This document shows, in pieces, positions 1 through 7,552 of a DNA stretch of 53,163 bases. The stretch comes from Phycisphaerae bacterium. GTDB taxonomy: Bacteria; Planctomycetota; Phycisphaerae; UBA1845. Made by a program: the position numbers and the translations under genes. Location of the stretch: assembly GCA_021604825.1 (NCBI GenBank), contig BQJS01000008.1, positions 1-53,163 on the forward strand, given 5' to 3'. Numbering within the stretch: position 1 is the stretch's first letter; every line of letters begins with the position of its first letter. Below the pieces are notes generated by a model. The model saw only the letters and a program-made list of their open reading frames with translations, was not told the origin of the DNA and made no database searches.

Positions 1-54
1 CTAAAAGTTCACGGGCAAAGACAACAAATGGTTGTTGAGGTGAGCCAATGATAA

Positions 55-278
55 TACGCAACCAATACGCAAACGTACGCAATGACGCAGGCGGTAGGTC
101 TGAGATCTCACAAAATCGAGGCAAAAATACGCAAATATGCAGACTCCCCATATACGAGGAGAAAAACATATATATATCCTTACTAATCCCTATTTCTATG
201 TATGTAAGGGCATACTGCGTATTGGCGTACTTCACGCAACGTTGGACACTGCGTACCGGCTGCGTATTGGTTTGCGTA
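55..278. repeat. Opposed clusters of TACGCA and TGCGTA around an AT-rich stretch
   Basis: TACGCA occurs at 55, 66, 76 and 128. Its reverse complement TGCGTA occurs at 216, 250, 261 and 273. The first three copies are 11 and 10 bases apart and the last three 11 and 12 apart, close to one helical turn. Near-matches (GACGCA at 84, TATGCA at 136, GGCGTA at 224, CACGCAA at 233) fill the gaps. An AT-rich stretch at about 165-210 separates the two clusters. This arrangement suits protein binding at an origin, an operator or integrase arm sites; which one is not shown by the sequence. The ORF that crosses it (48-344) looks non-coding. Confidence 0.6.
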
Positions 279-325
279 CCCGGATATTGGCAAAAACAGA
301 AACTTTTTGACGCAAGGAGCAAGAC

Positions 326-865
326 ATGGATACAACAAAAGTAGACAACATGGTCAGACATTTCAGGGCACTATATCGTCAATCACACAACTATGATGCG
401 GCTATGGCTGCTGCAACAGAACATTACAATCCGACCGCAGACGAGTTTAGTGAGGTATGCTCAATGTTGGGAACATTGTCAGGACACAAGCGCCGGGCGC
501 AGTCCAGCACACCACGGTTGGTCATCCCACTAATAGCACCGGAAGTGCCCTCATATGAGTTTGCACAGCAGGTACCCGCCAACCTTGAGGACCGTGTTCG
601 GTGGATGGTGCTTACTTATGACATTGACAAAGCCACCGTCAAGGAGCTTAAGGCCCGTCTGCGTGACAAGTTGGAACATGACAAGAACACCGACCAAGCA
701 GTTCTTGACGTAGATGCAGACATGGGCGGATTAACGAACCCTGTGCATTGGCTGGCCTGTGATCTTGTGAAACTCGTGGTTAAGCAATCAGCCACCGCAA
801 AGCGCCAAGAGAAGCAGGAGCAACGCAAGAAACTCACGCTTCGTGAATTCGGTGATAGTAAATAA
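326..865 (+). CDS. Phage protein of unknown function, 179 aa
   Basis: Not recognised. The start ATG is preceded by AAGGAG at 313-318, with good spacing. The protein is mostly hydrophilic and probably helical, with a charged C-terminus rich in Lys, Arg, Glu and Gln (about residues 153-179), as in DNA-binding or scaffold-like small phage proteins. It is the first gene after the TACGCA repeat region and opens the early plus-strand block. A small terminase subunit has not been identified elsewhere, and this is one of several candidates by position and charge, but nothing in the sequence proves it. Confidence 0.6.
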   Translation: MDTTKVDNMVRHFRALYRQSHNYDAAMAAATEHYNPTADEFSEVCSMLGTLSGHKRRAQSSTPRLVIPLIAPEVPSYEFAQQVPANLEDRVRWMVLTYDIDKATVKELKARLRDKLEHDKNTDQAVLDVDADMGGLTNPVHWLACDLVKLVVKQSATAKRQEKQEQRKKLTLREFGDSK

Positions 866-915
866 AGGACATTGACATAAAAAGTAGTAAGTGCATGACG
901 GAGGACAAGACCGTC

Positions 916-1335
916 ATGGCTGTAGATGTGAACTGGACAGACTTCCAAAAACAAAATGATATTGGCTACGTTTACGCACTGTGTGACCCACGGGAACCGG
1001 ACCACTTCAAGTCTGTGCGTTACATAGGACAGACCACCAAGACACCACAACAACGCCTTGACGCACACCTGACCGAAGCCCAGTCAACCACGAACCAACA
1101 CCTACACCGCAACAGGTGGATACGCAAACTACTACAGGATGGCACCAGACCTGTTGTGGTGACGCTGGCTGCGTTAAACCTGTCAGATGACCTTGGACCA
1201 CTACTTGACGAAGAAAAGCGCCAGATCGCAAAGTATGCACGCCTGGGCGCAGCGCTGACCAACGCAGACTGGAACGTAACCGTATATGACCATGAACCCA
1301 AAACGAATAAAGGTATTCAGCCAACAAAAGCATAA
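916..1335 (+). CDS. GIY-YIG nuclease domain protein
   Basis: A small protein of 139 aa carrying a GIY-YIG-type core: GYVY at residues 17-20, RYIGQT at 35-40 and an RL pair at 47-48, matching the two beta-strand motifs and the following catalytic arginine of this nuclease family. The family cuts DNA in homing, repair and restriction. The ATG at 916 is preferred to the in-frame ATG at 895 because GGAGG lies at 900-904, correctly placed for 916, while nothing resembling a ribosome site precedes 895. The gene sits alone among early phage genes; it could be a free-standing homing nuclease or act in phage DNA processing. Confidence 0.75.
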   Translation: MAVDVNWTDFQKQNDIGYVYALCDPREPDHFKSVRYIGQTTKTPQQRLDAHLTEAQSTTNQHLHRNRWIRKLLQDGTRPVVVTLAALNLSDDLGPLLDEEKRQIAKYARLGAALTNADWNVTVYDHEPKTNKGIQPTKA

Positions 1336-1363
1336 CAAGTAGGTAGTAGCGGTATAATGGACC

Positions 1364-1627
1364 ATGATGATGACAGACGCAGAGAAAAAACAACGCAAGG
1401 CAGCCTACCAACGTGAGTGGCGTGCCCGCAATGCTGAGAAGGTCCGCAAGTATAACCGTGAATACCTAAAGGTGTGGCGTGAACGTAACCGTGACGCATA
1501 CAACGAGTATGTGCGTGGTTGGCGTGCAGCAAACCCTGACAAGGTGCGTGAGTATAACGCCCGGTACCGCAGCAAAGTGGAGGCAGACTGTGCGAAAGAA
1601 ACCACAGCCCAAGAAGGCAGCAAATAA
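1364..1627 (+). CDS. Small basic protein with repeated aromatic motif
   Basis: 87 aa, starting with three consecutive ATG codons. About three imperfect repeats cover residues 12-70, each with the pattern aromatic-x-R-x-W/Y-R-x-x-N followed by a charged helix (WRARNAEKVRKYNREY, WRERNRDAYNEYV, WRAANPDKVREYNARY). Similar repetitive small proteins are found in phages near HNH genes, which is the case here (HNH at 2,688), but no function is established from sequence. A TATAAT box lies at 1353-1358 with no good -35 partner. The repeats are strongly basic and could bind nucleic acid; that is inference. Confidence 0.6.
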   Translation: MMMTDAEKKQRKAAYQREWRARNAEKVRKYNREYLKVWRERNRDAYNEYVRGWRAANPDKVREYNARYRSKVEADCAKETTAQEGSK

Positions 1628-1631
1628 CATA

Positions 1632-1817
1632 ATGCGTGAACGCATCAAGCGCTTGCAGGACCAAGTGCAACACCACCTTGACCACCTGAACGACATTGCA
1701 CGCCAACTTGATGACGGACGACCGACAGCCGAGCAGTGGAAGGAAATACGGGTACATAAGGCCCGTATGTTGGAGATCACAGAATTGGTCAGTGAACTGA
1801 CCCGAGGCAGTAAATGA
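1632..1817 (+). CDS. Small coiled-coil phage protein, 61 aa
   Basis: Not recognised. The reading frame is open from 1479, but the part before 1632 overlaps the previous gene, so the ATG at 1632, five bases after that gene's stop, is the sensible start. The product is highly helical with heptad-like hydrophobic spacing (IKRLQDQVQHHLDHLNDIARQL). Its stop overlaps the start of the Mom-like gene by four bases (ATGA), which suggests translational coupling. Confidence 0.55.
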   Translation: MRERIKRLQDQVQHHLDHLNDIARQLDDGRPTAEQWKEIRVHKARMLEITELVSELTRGSK

Positions 1818-2695
1818 CACAGTGCGAGCAAAGCATAAATAGAGATGCGGTTGACGACCAGTCAACAGATGGAGGTGCAAGCCCTACCTGTTCGCTTAAC
1901 TTTTGGGTGACGGCAATCACCCGTGCCGAAGCCAAACAATGGTGCAAACGTCACCCACATGCCAGCAGCGTACCCAACAGCAGCAAACACTATTACAAGT
2001 TGGAACTGAACGGTGCCTTTGCAGGGTTGGCAGTATGGGGTTATGGCGTCAGGCCAGCCTGCACTGCACGCAAGTTGTTTGGGTCAACAGACTATGTGCC
2101 CAAATACTTAGAACTGTGCAGGTTTTTTGTTGTCGATGCGTGCCCCAAGAACACAGCCAGCAAGTTCTTGTCATTGACGCATAGACTGCTAAGACGTGAT
2201 GACCCTGACGTGGGTTTGCTTTACACATACGCAGCAGGCTTCCAAGGGTTGGTCGGTACCATCTATCAAGCAGCCAATTATGACTACATTGGAACGCAGG
2301 AGTGCAAGTCATTCCTGCTTGTCGGCACCAAACTTTACCACATCATAAGCCTATGGCACGCTGACAAGTCATGGACAACCAACCCTGCAAAGATGCAAGA
2401 CGTGTTCCCCGGTTGCAAGCGTTGGCACGGTTACAACTTTCGCTATGTGTATTGGCAGAACGACACGTTCAAACAGCAGCACCAACACCGCTTCACAACA
2501 CAGCCGTACCCGACCACCGACGACATTGACATATGGACGGTTGACCACAACAGACAAAAGGCACCCGTCAGCCTTGACTTTGCCAAGCAGGTCATGGTCA
2601 GCAAGTTGCACAGCAACAAACCGTTGACCAAGCGAAGGCAGATGCGTGACCTGTTCCCAGATCCCGTCTATGGGTTGGAGGTGGCATATGCTTAG
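1814..2695 (+). CDS. Mom-like DNA-modification protein (GNAT fold)
   Basis: 293 aa. Residues 64-161 match the pattern of the phage Mu Mom family of acyltransferase-fold enzymes: a strand with AVWGYGVR (73-80), LELCRFFVVDACPKNTAS (99-116), then YTYAAGFQGLVGTIYQAANY (137-156) and YIG. In that family these are the core strand, the 'E-L-x-R-x-V-V-D-x-x-P-K-N-x-x-S' segment, and the 'G-x-x-G-x-I-Y-Q-A-A-N' segment. Mom modifies adenine bases in phage DNA and protects it from restriction. The C-terminal 130 aa are less conserved. The gene overlaps its neighbours on both sides, upstream by four bases and the HNH gene by eight. The family call is firm; the exact modification made here is inferred. 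Confidence 0.75.
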   Translation: MTQCEQSINRDAVDDQSTDGGASPTCSLNFWVTAITRAEAKQWCKRHPHASSVPNSSKHYYKLELNGAFAGLAVWGYGVRPACTARKLFGSTDYVPKYLELCRFFVVDACPKNTASKFLSLTHRLLRRDDPDVGLLYTYAAGFQGLVGTIYQAANYDYIGTQECKSFLLVGTKLYHIISLWHADKSWTTNPAKMQDVFPGCKRWHGYNFRYVYWQNDTFKQQHQHRFTTQPYPTTDDIDIWTVDHNRQKAPVSLDFAKQVMVSKLHSNKPLTKRRQMRDLFPDPVYGLEVAYA

Positions 2696-3011
2696 ACCAT
2701 GCAGCCATCCCGGTTGTCCCAACGCTGCACACTACCGCAGCAGGTGCCAGGCACATGCCCGTGACTATGAGCAGACGAAGCCTTACCGCAGTCTATACGG
2801 TTACAAGTGGGAACAGACCAGCAAGAACTGGCGCAAGGCACACCCGCTGTGCGCCATTTGTTTAGCAGAAGGCAGAACCACACTTGCAACCGAAGTGGAT
2901 CACATTGACCCACACATGGGTTGCAAACAGAAGTTTTGGAATAACAAGAACTGGCAATCGACATGCACACCATGTCACGTTGCCAAGACACAAAAGGAGA
3001 GACAAGGGTAA
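2688..3011 (+). CDS. Phage HNH endonuclease
   Basis: 107 aa. An N-terminal Cys/His cluster (C5, C10, C20, H23) is followed by a standard HNH fold: C55-x-x-C58, the catalytic DH at 71-72 within EVDHIDP, N86 or N89, and C93-x-x-C96-H97. Small HNH proteins of this type lie next to terminase genes in many HK97-like phages and take part in DNA packaging. The ATG at 2688 is chosen over the upstream in-frame ATG at 2646 because GGAGG lies at 2677-2681 with six bases of spacing. It overlaps the Mom-like gene by eight bases. Its TAA shares one base with the next ATG. Confidence 0.88.
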   Translation: MLRPCSHPGCPNAAHYRSRCQAHARDYEQTKPYRSLYGYKWEQTSKNWRKAHPLCAICLAEGRTTLATEVDHIDPHMGCKQKFWNNKNWQSTCTPCHVAKTQKERQG

Positions 3012-3292
3012 TGGATTTTTCAACGTTGTTTGAGAACACACCGCACCCTTGGGATGACACGTTTATCTGGGAGATAGAACAACCTATGTATTACATTATG
3101 GAAGTAGACAACACGCCACCAGTGAAAGGCATTTGGAACTTGGTTGGCACGTACGACAGCATTGCAGCAGCCGAGGACGAGGCAGACAAGTTGCAAAACG
3201 AAGGACCGAACAACCATTACTTAATTGGCAAGGGTGAAGCACCAACCGCTAAGGACATGGCTGACGCAACCGGACACAAGGTGACGGTATGA
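3011..3292 (+). CDS. Phage protein of unknown function, 93 aa
   Basis: Not recognised. It starts within the TAATG junction of the HNH gene, so the two are translationally coupled. The protein is acidic; a segment around residues 25-65 (YYIMEVDN... GTYDSIAAAEDEADKLQ) has the strand-then-helix pattern of a small alpha/beta domain like those that take in per-residue features of the substrate, but no family is assigned. The stop overlaps the next start as ATGA at 3289-3292. Confidence 0.6.
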   Translation: MDFSTLFENTPHPWDDTFIWEIEQPMYYIMEVDNTPPVKGIWNLVGTYDSIAAAEDEADKLQNEGPNNHYLIGKGEAPTAKDMADATGHKVTV

Positions 3293-3486
3293 AACGTTCA
3301 TGGCGCACAACGCTGTTAGGCATCCTTGCATTGGTTGCAGCACTAAGCACCAACGCAGTTGCGTTGTTGGATGGTGACCCTGACACAACGTTCAATTGGG
3401 AGTCCATTGCAATAGCCTTGACAGGGTTGGGGTTGTTGGCTGCAAAGGACCACAAAGAGGGAGTAGGCGATGACACAATTCAGTGA
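3289..3486 (+). CDS. Small two-helix membrane protein
   Basis: 65 aa. The first hydrophobic helix covers residues 8-27 (LLGILALVAALSTNAVALL) and a second covers about 39-52 (SIAIALTGLGLLAA). It ends in a short charged tail. Small proteins of this shape are frequent in phages and some act as holins, but position near the terminase and the absence of an endolysin give no direct support for that. It starts by ATGA overlap with the preceding gene and overlaps the next by 17 bases. Confidence 0.6.
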   Translation: MKRSWRTTLLGILALVAALSTNAVALLDGDPDTTFNWESIAIALTGLGLLAAKDHKEGVGDDTIQ

Positions 3487-3748
3487 CTACAAAGGACGGC
3501 GAGTAAAGTTCTTAAGCGTGAACCGAAAAGTGTTGGACAGGTTAATGAAGGTGCCACACAGGTTAGACAATTCCAACATTCCATATGATGCAACATTTGT
3601 GGATTGGTGGCTGGACAGTAGCACCGATAAGTTGATCGTCGCATTTGAGCACACAACGTTTGAAGTTCTGGATGAATTCTCATCGTGGGTGCGTGGTCCG
3701 TTGGTAAGTACATTGCAACAATGTAATACTAATAGCGCGACCAGTTAG
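3470..3748 (+). CDS. Phage protein of unknown function, 92 aa
   Basis: Not recognised. It begins inside the preceding gene, with GAGGGAG at 3457-3463 as a ribosome site. The sequence has alternating hydrophobic strands (RRVKFLSVN, ATFVDWWLD, KLIVAFEHTTFEVLDEF), pointing to a small beta-rich domain. It is the last gene before the control region ahead of the terminase. Confidence 0.55.
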   Translation: MTQFSDYKGRRVKFLSVNRKVLDRLMKVPHRLDNSNIPYDATFVDWWLDSSTDKLIVAFEHTTFEVLDEFSSWVRGPLVSTLQQCNTNSATS

Positions 3749-3781
3749 AGTAACGACCAGATGGGGGGCGGTATATTCTCC

Positions 3782-3894
3782 ACAGGTAAGAAACACCCGC
3801 ACCCCACGTTACCTCGCAAAAGTGGGTGACTATTTTTGTGTGAACTAAGCAGTAAACAGGACTGCCATTGGGGTTGTCCTTAACAGGTAAGAAA
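3782..3894 (+). repeat. 12-base direct repeat flanking a hairpin before terL
   Basis: ACAGGTAAGAAA occurs at 3782-3793 and again at 3883-3894, 101 bases apart. Between them lie the weak terminator and an AGGAC (3858-3862)/GTCCT (3876-3880) hairpin. The second copy ends ten bases before the terminase ATG. The gap 3749-3904 has no gene, so the repeats may bind a regulator of the late genes or of packaging. A cos or pac site could also lie here; none is proven. Confidence 0.45.
3802..3838 (+). terminator. Possible weak terminator ahead of the terminase gene
   Basis: CCCAC (3803-3807) can pair with GTGGG (3822-3826), followed within seven bases by five T residues (3833-3837). The stem is only five pairs, so strength is doubtful. 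It lies in the only real gap of the early region and would separate early from late transcription. Confidence 0.35.
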
Positions 3895-3904
3895 AACCGG
3901 AGCA

Positions 3905-5527
3905 ATGCAGCACACTTTAGACTTACCAATTCCAAACAACGCAGCAGCCAACGCCCCGATTGAGTTCATACAGTCACTTCAACACCACACCGAAAACATT
4001 GCAGTTGACTACGGCGAGCAGATCAAACTTGTCGAGTACCAAGACCAACTTATCAGGACATTTTTTGGCACGTTAAACGATGACGGTCTGCGCCGGTTTC
4101 GCAGTCTGTTTTTGTTCATTGCTGGCAAGAATGGAAAGTCAGCAACGTCTGCCTTGATCTTGGTTTACTACCTTGTATGTGTCAAACAGAACCAAAGCAT
4201 CATAAGCATTGCGTCATCAAGGGAGCAGGCATCTGTCATTTTCAACGAGGCATACGGCCTGCTCAGACAAGCAGGCTATATTGACGACAGCGGCAACAAA
4301 GGCACCAACTCTGACCCGAAGAAATTCATCAGGGTCAGCACACACAACAAGATTTTAACCAACACCAAAAACGGCAACGTTTACAAGGTCAAGACAAGTC
4401 AACCCAAAACCATTGACGGTGAGATCATTGACGTTGTTGCGTGTGACGAGCTGCACAGGTTGGACCATGCTGCTGAGATATGGGCGATCATCACCAAAGG
4501 ACTTGCCAACAAAAAAGAACCGATATTGCTTTGCACCACAACCGCAGGACATGGCGAGAACAGTTTTTGCTATCAGAAATACAAAGAAGCCAAGCAGATC
4601 ATTGCGGGTGACTTAGACGCACCAACGGTGTTGCCATTTGTTTATGAGGTGCCCGTTGAGGATGACATTTACGACGAGAACAACTGGATCAAAGCCAACC
4701 CTGCACTTGGTGGTGACAAACCATTCCTTGACATCAATGTCCTGCGTACTGCCGCAGAGTCAGCCAGGCGCAACCCAATTGACGAGCAGATGTTCAGACG
4801 TTTTCACATGAACCAATTTGCCGACGCCGAGGTCAGTTGGATACAACCGGCGCAGTGGGACAAATGCCAGGGCGAGTTTACTGAACAGGAATTGCTGGGC
4901 GAGATTGCGTACGGTGGCATTGACTATGCACCTGTCAATGACCTGTCAGCGTTTGTGCTGTGCGTGCCCAAGGATAACAAGTATTACCTAATATGCAGGG
5001 CATGGCTACCCGATGCTGACATACAACAAAAGTGTGACCGTGACGGTGTGGATTATCTTAAGTGGGTGCGTAGTGGTCATCTAAAACTGACCGCAGGTGA
5101 CACCACGGACCTTGAAACCATCACCGCAGACATATTGGACTTGGCAGGCAAGTACCAAGTCCAAGCAATAGCAGCCGACCCGCACAACACCGTTGCACTT
5201 ATACAAACCCTAAACGCAAACAACATCACAACATTTGGTCATGGCATGACACACGCCATGATGAACTATCCATGTCAGCAAACCATGCGGGCAGTCATGG
5301 AGCAGCGGTTGGTGCATGACGGCAACCCACTGTTGCGAACCTGTGCGATCAATACGGTGGTTCACATGGACCACGGACAGCGCATTAAACCCGACAAAAA
5401 AGCAGCCAAGGGTAAGAAGACTGACGCCATGGTTGCAACCATCCTTGCACTTGGACGTGCGGCCACCGTTGCTGACCAAGGCTTAGACCCCAAGACCTAC
5501 TTCGATCAACAAATGGTGTGGGTGTAG
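3905..5527 (+). CDS. terL: Large terminase subunit
   Basis: 540 aa, the usual length for the HK97-like Terminase_1 family, which pumps DNA into the prohead and cuts it. A Walker A-type loop AGKNGKSA lies at residues 73-80. The Walker B segment is IIDVVACDE, with the acidic pair D181-E182 followed by LHR. The coupling motif is at CTTTAGHG (210-217). The nuclease domain starts at GGIDYAPVND with D340 and continues with AADPHN and the C-terminal KTDAMVA, supplying the three acidic residues. A GGAG-like ribosome site precedes the ATG. No small subunit was recognised next to it, so that role must be filled by one of the unknown early proteins. Confidence 0.95.
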   Translation: MQHTLDLPIPNNAAANAPIEFIQSLQHHTENIAVDYGEQIKLVEYQDQLIRTFFGTLNDDGLRRFRSLFLFIAGKNGKSATSALILVYYLVCVKQNQSIISIASSREQASVIFNEAYGLLRQAGYIDDSGNKGTNSDPKKFIRVSTHNKILTNTKNGNVYKVKTSQPKTIDGEIIDVVACDELHRLDHAAEIWAIITKGLANKKEPILLCTTTAGHGENSFCYQKYKEAKQIIAGDLDAPTVLPFVYEVPVEDDIYDENNWIKANPALGGDKPFLDINVLRTAAESARRNPIDEQMFRRFHMNQFADAEVSWIQPAQWDKCQGEFTEQELLGEIAYGGIDYAPVNDLSAFVLCVPKDNKYYLICRAWLPDADIQQKCDRDGVDYLKWVRSGHLKLTAGDTTDLETITADILDLAGKYQVQAIAADPHNTVALIQTLNANNITTFGHGMTHAMMNYPCQQTMRAVMEQRLVHDGNPLLRTCAINTVVHMDHGQRIKPDKKAAKGKKTDAMVATILALGRAATVADQGLDPKTYFDQQMVWV

Positions 5528-5537
5528 GAGCAGGAAT

Positions 5538-5696
5538 ATGCACCGATTTAGGACAATAACAAAGGACGGACTGACCATAGTTGGAGTAAGTCTGTTCATT
5601 TATGGCGTTGCCAGCATTTACGCACCCGCAGCATTCATTGTTAGTGGTGGTGTTTTGCTGTTTGTCGCATACAGAATGGAGAGGGAGAAGTTGTGA
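5538..5696 (+). CDS. Tiny membrane protein between terminase and portal
   Basis: 52 aa, MHRFRTITKDGL then two hydrophobic stretches (about residues 12-26 and 29-45) and a charged end RMEREKL. GGAG at 5527-5530 is well spaced from the ATG. Its TGA overlaps the GTG start of the portal gene. Function unknown; it might be a holin-like or virion accessory protein. The tight fit between two known genes is the main evidence that it is real. Confidence 0.6.
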   Translation: MHRFRTITKDGLTIVGVSLFIYGVASIYAPAAFIVSGGVLLFVAYRMEREKL

Positions 5697-7552
5697 TTAG
5701 TGAACTACTTTTCAAACCGCAAATGCAAGCGGTTGACCCGCTGGAACGGCGCTCAGGATGGGCAGGCATATTCGGCACAGGTGGGCGAACGAGCAGCGGT
5801 CAAAACGTGACACCGCAACGGTCTATGCAGTCAGCAGCCGTCTACACCTGCGTAACATTCCTGTCAAAAATCATGGCGTCAATGCCCATTGAAGTTGCAC
5901 AACGCAGTGACCGTGGAACCAACGTGGTCACTGACAACCCGATAGCCAACCTGCTCACGCACAAACCCAATCCCGAGATGACCATTTATGACTTTGTGTC
6001 AGTTGGCATGGGTCACTTGGCGCTGAACGGCAACTTTTATGCCGAGTTGGTGCGTGATGCCCGTGGTCAAGTCACCGAGTTATGGCCCGTTCACCCAACG
6101 CAGATGACGTTGAAACACATTGACGGTCAGTTGGTCTATTTTGTTCGCACACAACATGAGCAGGTGCCTGTGTTGCAAAGTGACATGGTGCATGTCAAGT
6201 GGTTTACCAATGACGGCATAACCGGCATCAGTCCAATACAACATGCAGCCGAGGTTGTTGGTCATGGTTTGGGATTGCAAGAATACGGCGCGACGTTGTT
6301 AGCCAATGACGCAACACCACCACTGCTTATCGAAGTACCCGTTGGACTTGATGACAGCAGCATGGATAACGCACGAGAACTGCTCAAGTCGTTCAGCAAT
6401 CGTGGAACAGGGGACAAACGCCACCGTGCCGGAATGTTACCCAAAGGGGCAAAACTGCATCAATTATCCATAACGAACGAGCAGGCTCAGTTCCTTGAGT
6501 CTCGTCAGTATACAGACCGATTGATTGCAGCCATCTTTGGCGTGCCAAGTGTTTATCTAAACGATGCCGTCAAGGATACCTTTGCATCAAGCAACCAAAA
6601 GGAACAAGACCTTCGCAAGTACACGTTGGGACCGCTGGCGCACAATTGGTCATTGGAACTGACAACTAAGTTGTTCCCAGACTCAACCCTATTCACCCGC
6701 TTCAATTTCAGTTCACTGCTGCGCGCCGATCCTGAGACACGGGCGAAGATCAGACAGACAGACATTGCATCAGGTGTCATCAGTCCCAACGAGGCACGGG
6801 AGGACGAGGGGCGCAACCCTGTTGATGGTTTGGACATTTACCAAAACACCAAACAGGCTGAAACCATTACACCGGGTGCCAGTGAGCAGGACGTACCAGT
6901 CAGCGCAACCACCGAACCTGACCCTGCGCCCACGTTTAACATTCACGCAACCTATGCACCGTTGCTGCGTGACGCACTTGGACGTGTGGTCACCAAGGAG
7001 ATCCGACAAGTCAAGGCAGCGCTGAAGAAGAATGCAGGCAGCCCAGACGGCTTTAAGTCATGGTTGGACACGTTCTATGAGGACAAGAAAACGCAGCAGG
7101 ACGTGACACAGGCGTTGTCAGCGCTTGTGGCGAGCAGCACCGAACAAGGCATTGACCTAATACCGGCAAACTTTGCAACACAGTACGTGGGCAGCAGCAA
7201 AGGACAACTTGCAGCCGTCATGCGTAAAGCACAACCGCAGACCGCATGGGATGACCTGCACACATGCCTTGCGGCATGGGAAGACAAGCGCGCTGACACG
7301 TTGGTTGACGAATTGTTGGCTAACATGCCAACCACCAACACGACCGAAGACAACACCGTGGTCAACGTCACGGTCAACATGCCTGACCAAGCATTCAGCA
7401 TTGAGGCAGCCAAAACGCCTGACGTAACGGTCAACGTGCCAGAACAAACGGCACCGACGATCAACGTATTGCCAGCCGATGCCAGGGTGGACAACAACGT
7501 CACCGTGCAGCCAGTCATCACGGTCCAGGGCGATCTGGAGGTCAATGACTAA
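5693..7552 (+). CDS. HK97-family portal protein with long C-terminal extension
   Basis: The portal forms the twelve-fold ring through which DNA enters the head. Residues about 30-400 follow the Phage_portal family closely: SAAVYTCVTFLSKIMASMP, LALNGNFYAELVRD, ELWPVHP, HVKWFTNDGITGISPIQ, FGVPSVYLND, and RADPETRAKIRQ...SGVISPNEARE. The start is GTG at 5693, after GGGAG at 5684-5688. At 619 aa it is about 200 aa longer than most of the family. The extra part (from about 400) contains a helical segment and then a low-complexity tail rich in Asn, Thr and Val (VNVTVNMPDQ, VTVNVPEQ), ending one base into the fibre gene. That tail could bind the collagen-like fibre encoded next; this is inference. 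Confidence 0.93.
   Translation: MISELLFKPQMQAVDPLERRSGWAGIFGTGGRTSSGQNVTPQRSMQSAAVYTCVTFLSKIMASMPIEVAQRSDRGTNVVTDNPIANLLTHKPNPEMTIYDFVSVGMGHLALNGNFYAELVRDARGQVTELWPVHPTQMTLKHIDGQLVYFVRTQHEQVPVLQSDMVHVKWFTNDGITGISPIQHAAEVVGHGLGLQEYGATLLANDATPPLLIEVPVGLDDSSMDNARELLKSFSNRGTGDKRHRAGMLPKGAKLHQLSITNEQAQFLESRQYTDRLIAAIFGVPSVYLNDAVKDTFASSNQKEQDLRKYTLGPLAHNWSLELTTKLFPDSTLFTRFNFSSLLRADPETRAKIRQTDIASGVISPNEAREDEGRNPVDGLDIYQNTKQAETITPGASEQDVPVSATTEPDPAPTFNIHATYAPLLRDALGRVVTKEIRQVKAALKKNAGSPDGFKSWLDTFYEDKKTQQDVTQALSALVASSTEQGIDLIPANFATQYVGSSKGQLAAVMRKAQPQTAWDDLHTCLAAWEDKRADTLVDELLANMPTTNTTEDNTVVNVTVNMPDQAFSIEAAKTPDVTVNVPEQTAPTINVLPADARVDNNVTVQPVITVQGDLEVND

Noticed and set aside
55..278. CRISPR array
   Set aside because: The repeated unit is only six to seven bases and occurs in both orientations with 4-5 base gaps; no spacers of normal length and no cas genes.
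48..344. 98-aa ORF at the left end
   Set aside because: It runs through the TACGCA repeats and the AT-rich core, has no ribosome site, no domain-like pattern, and overlaps the start of the 326 gene.
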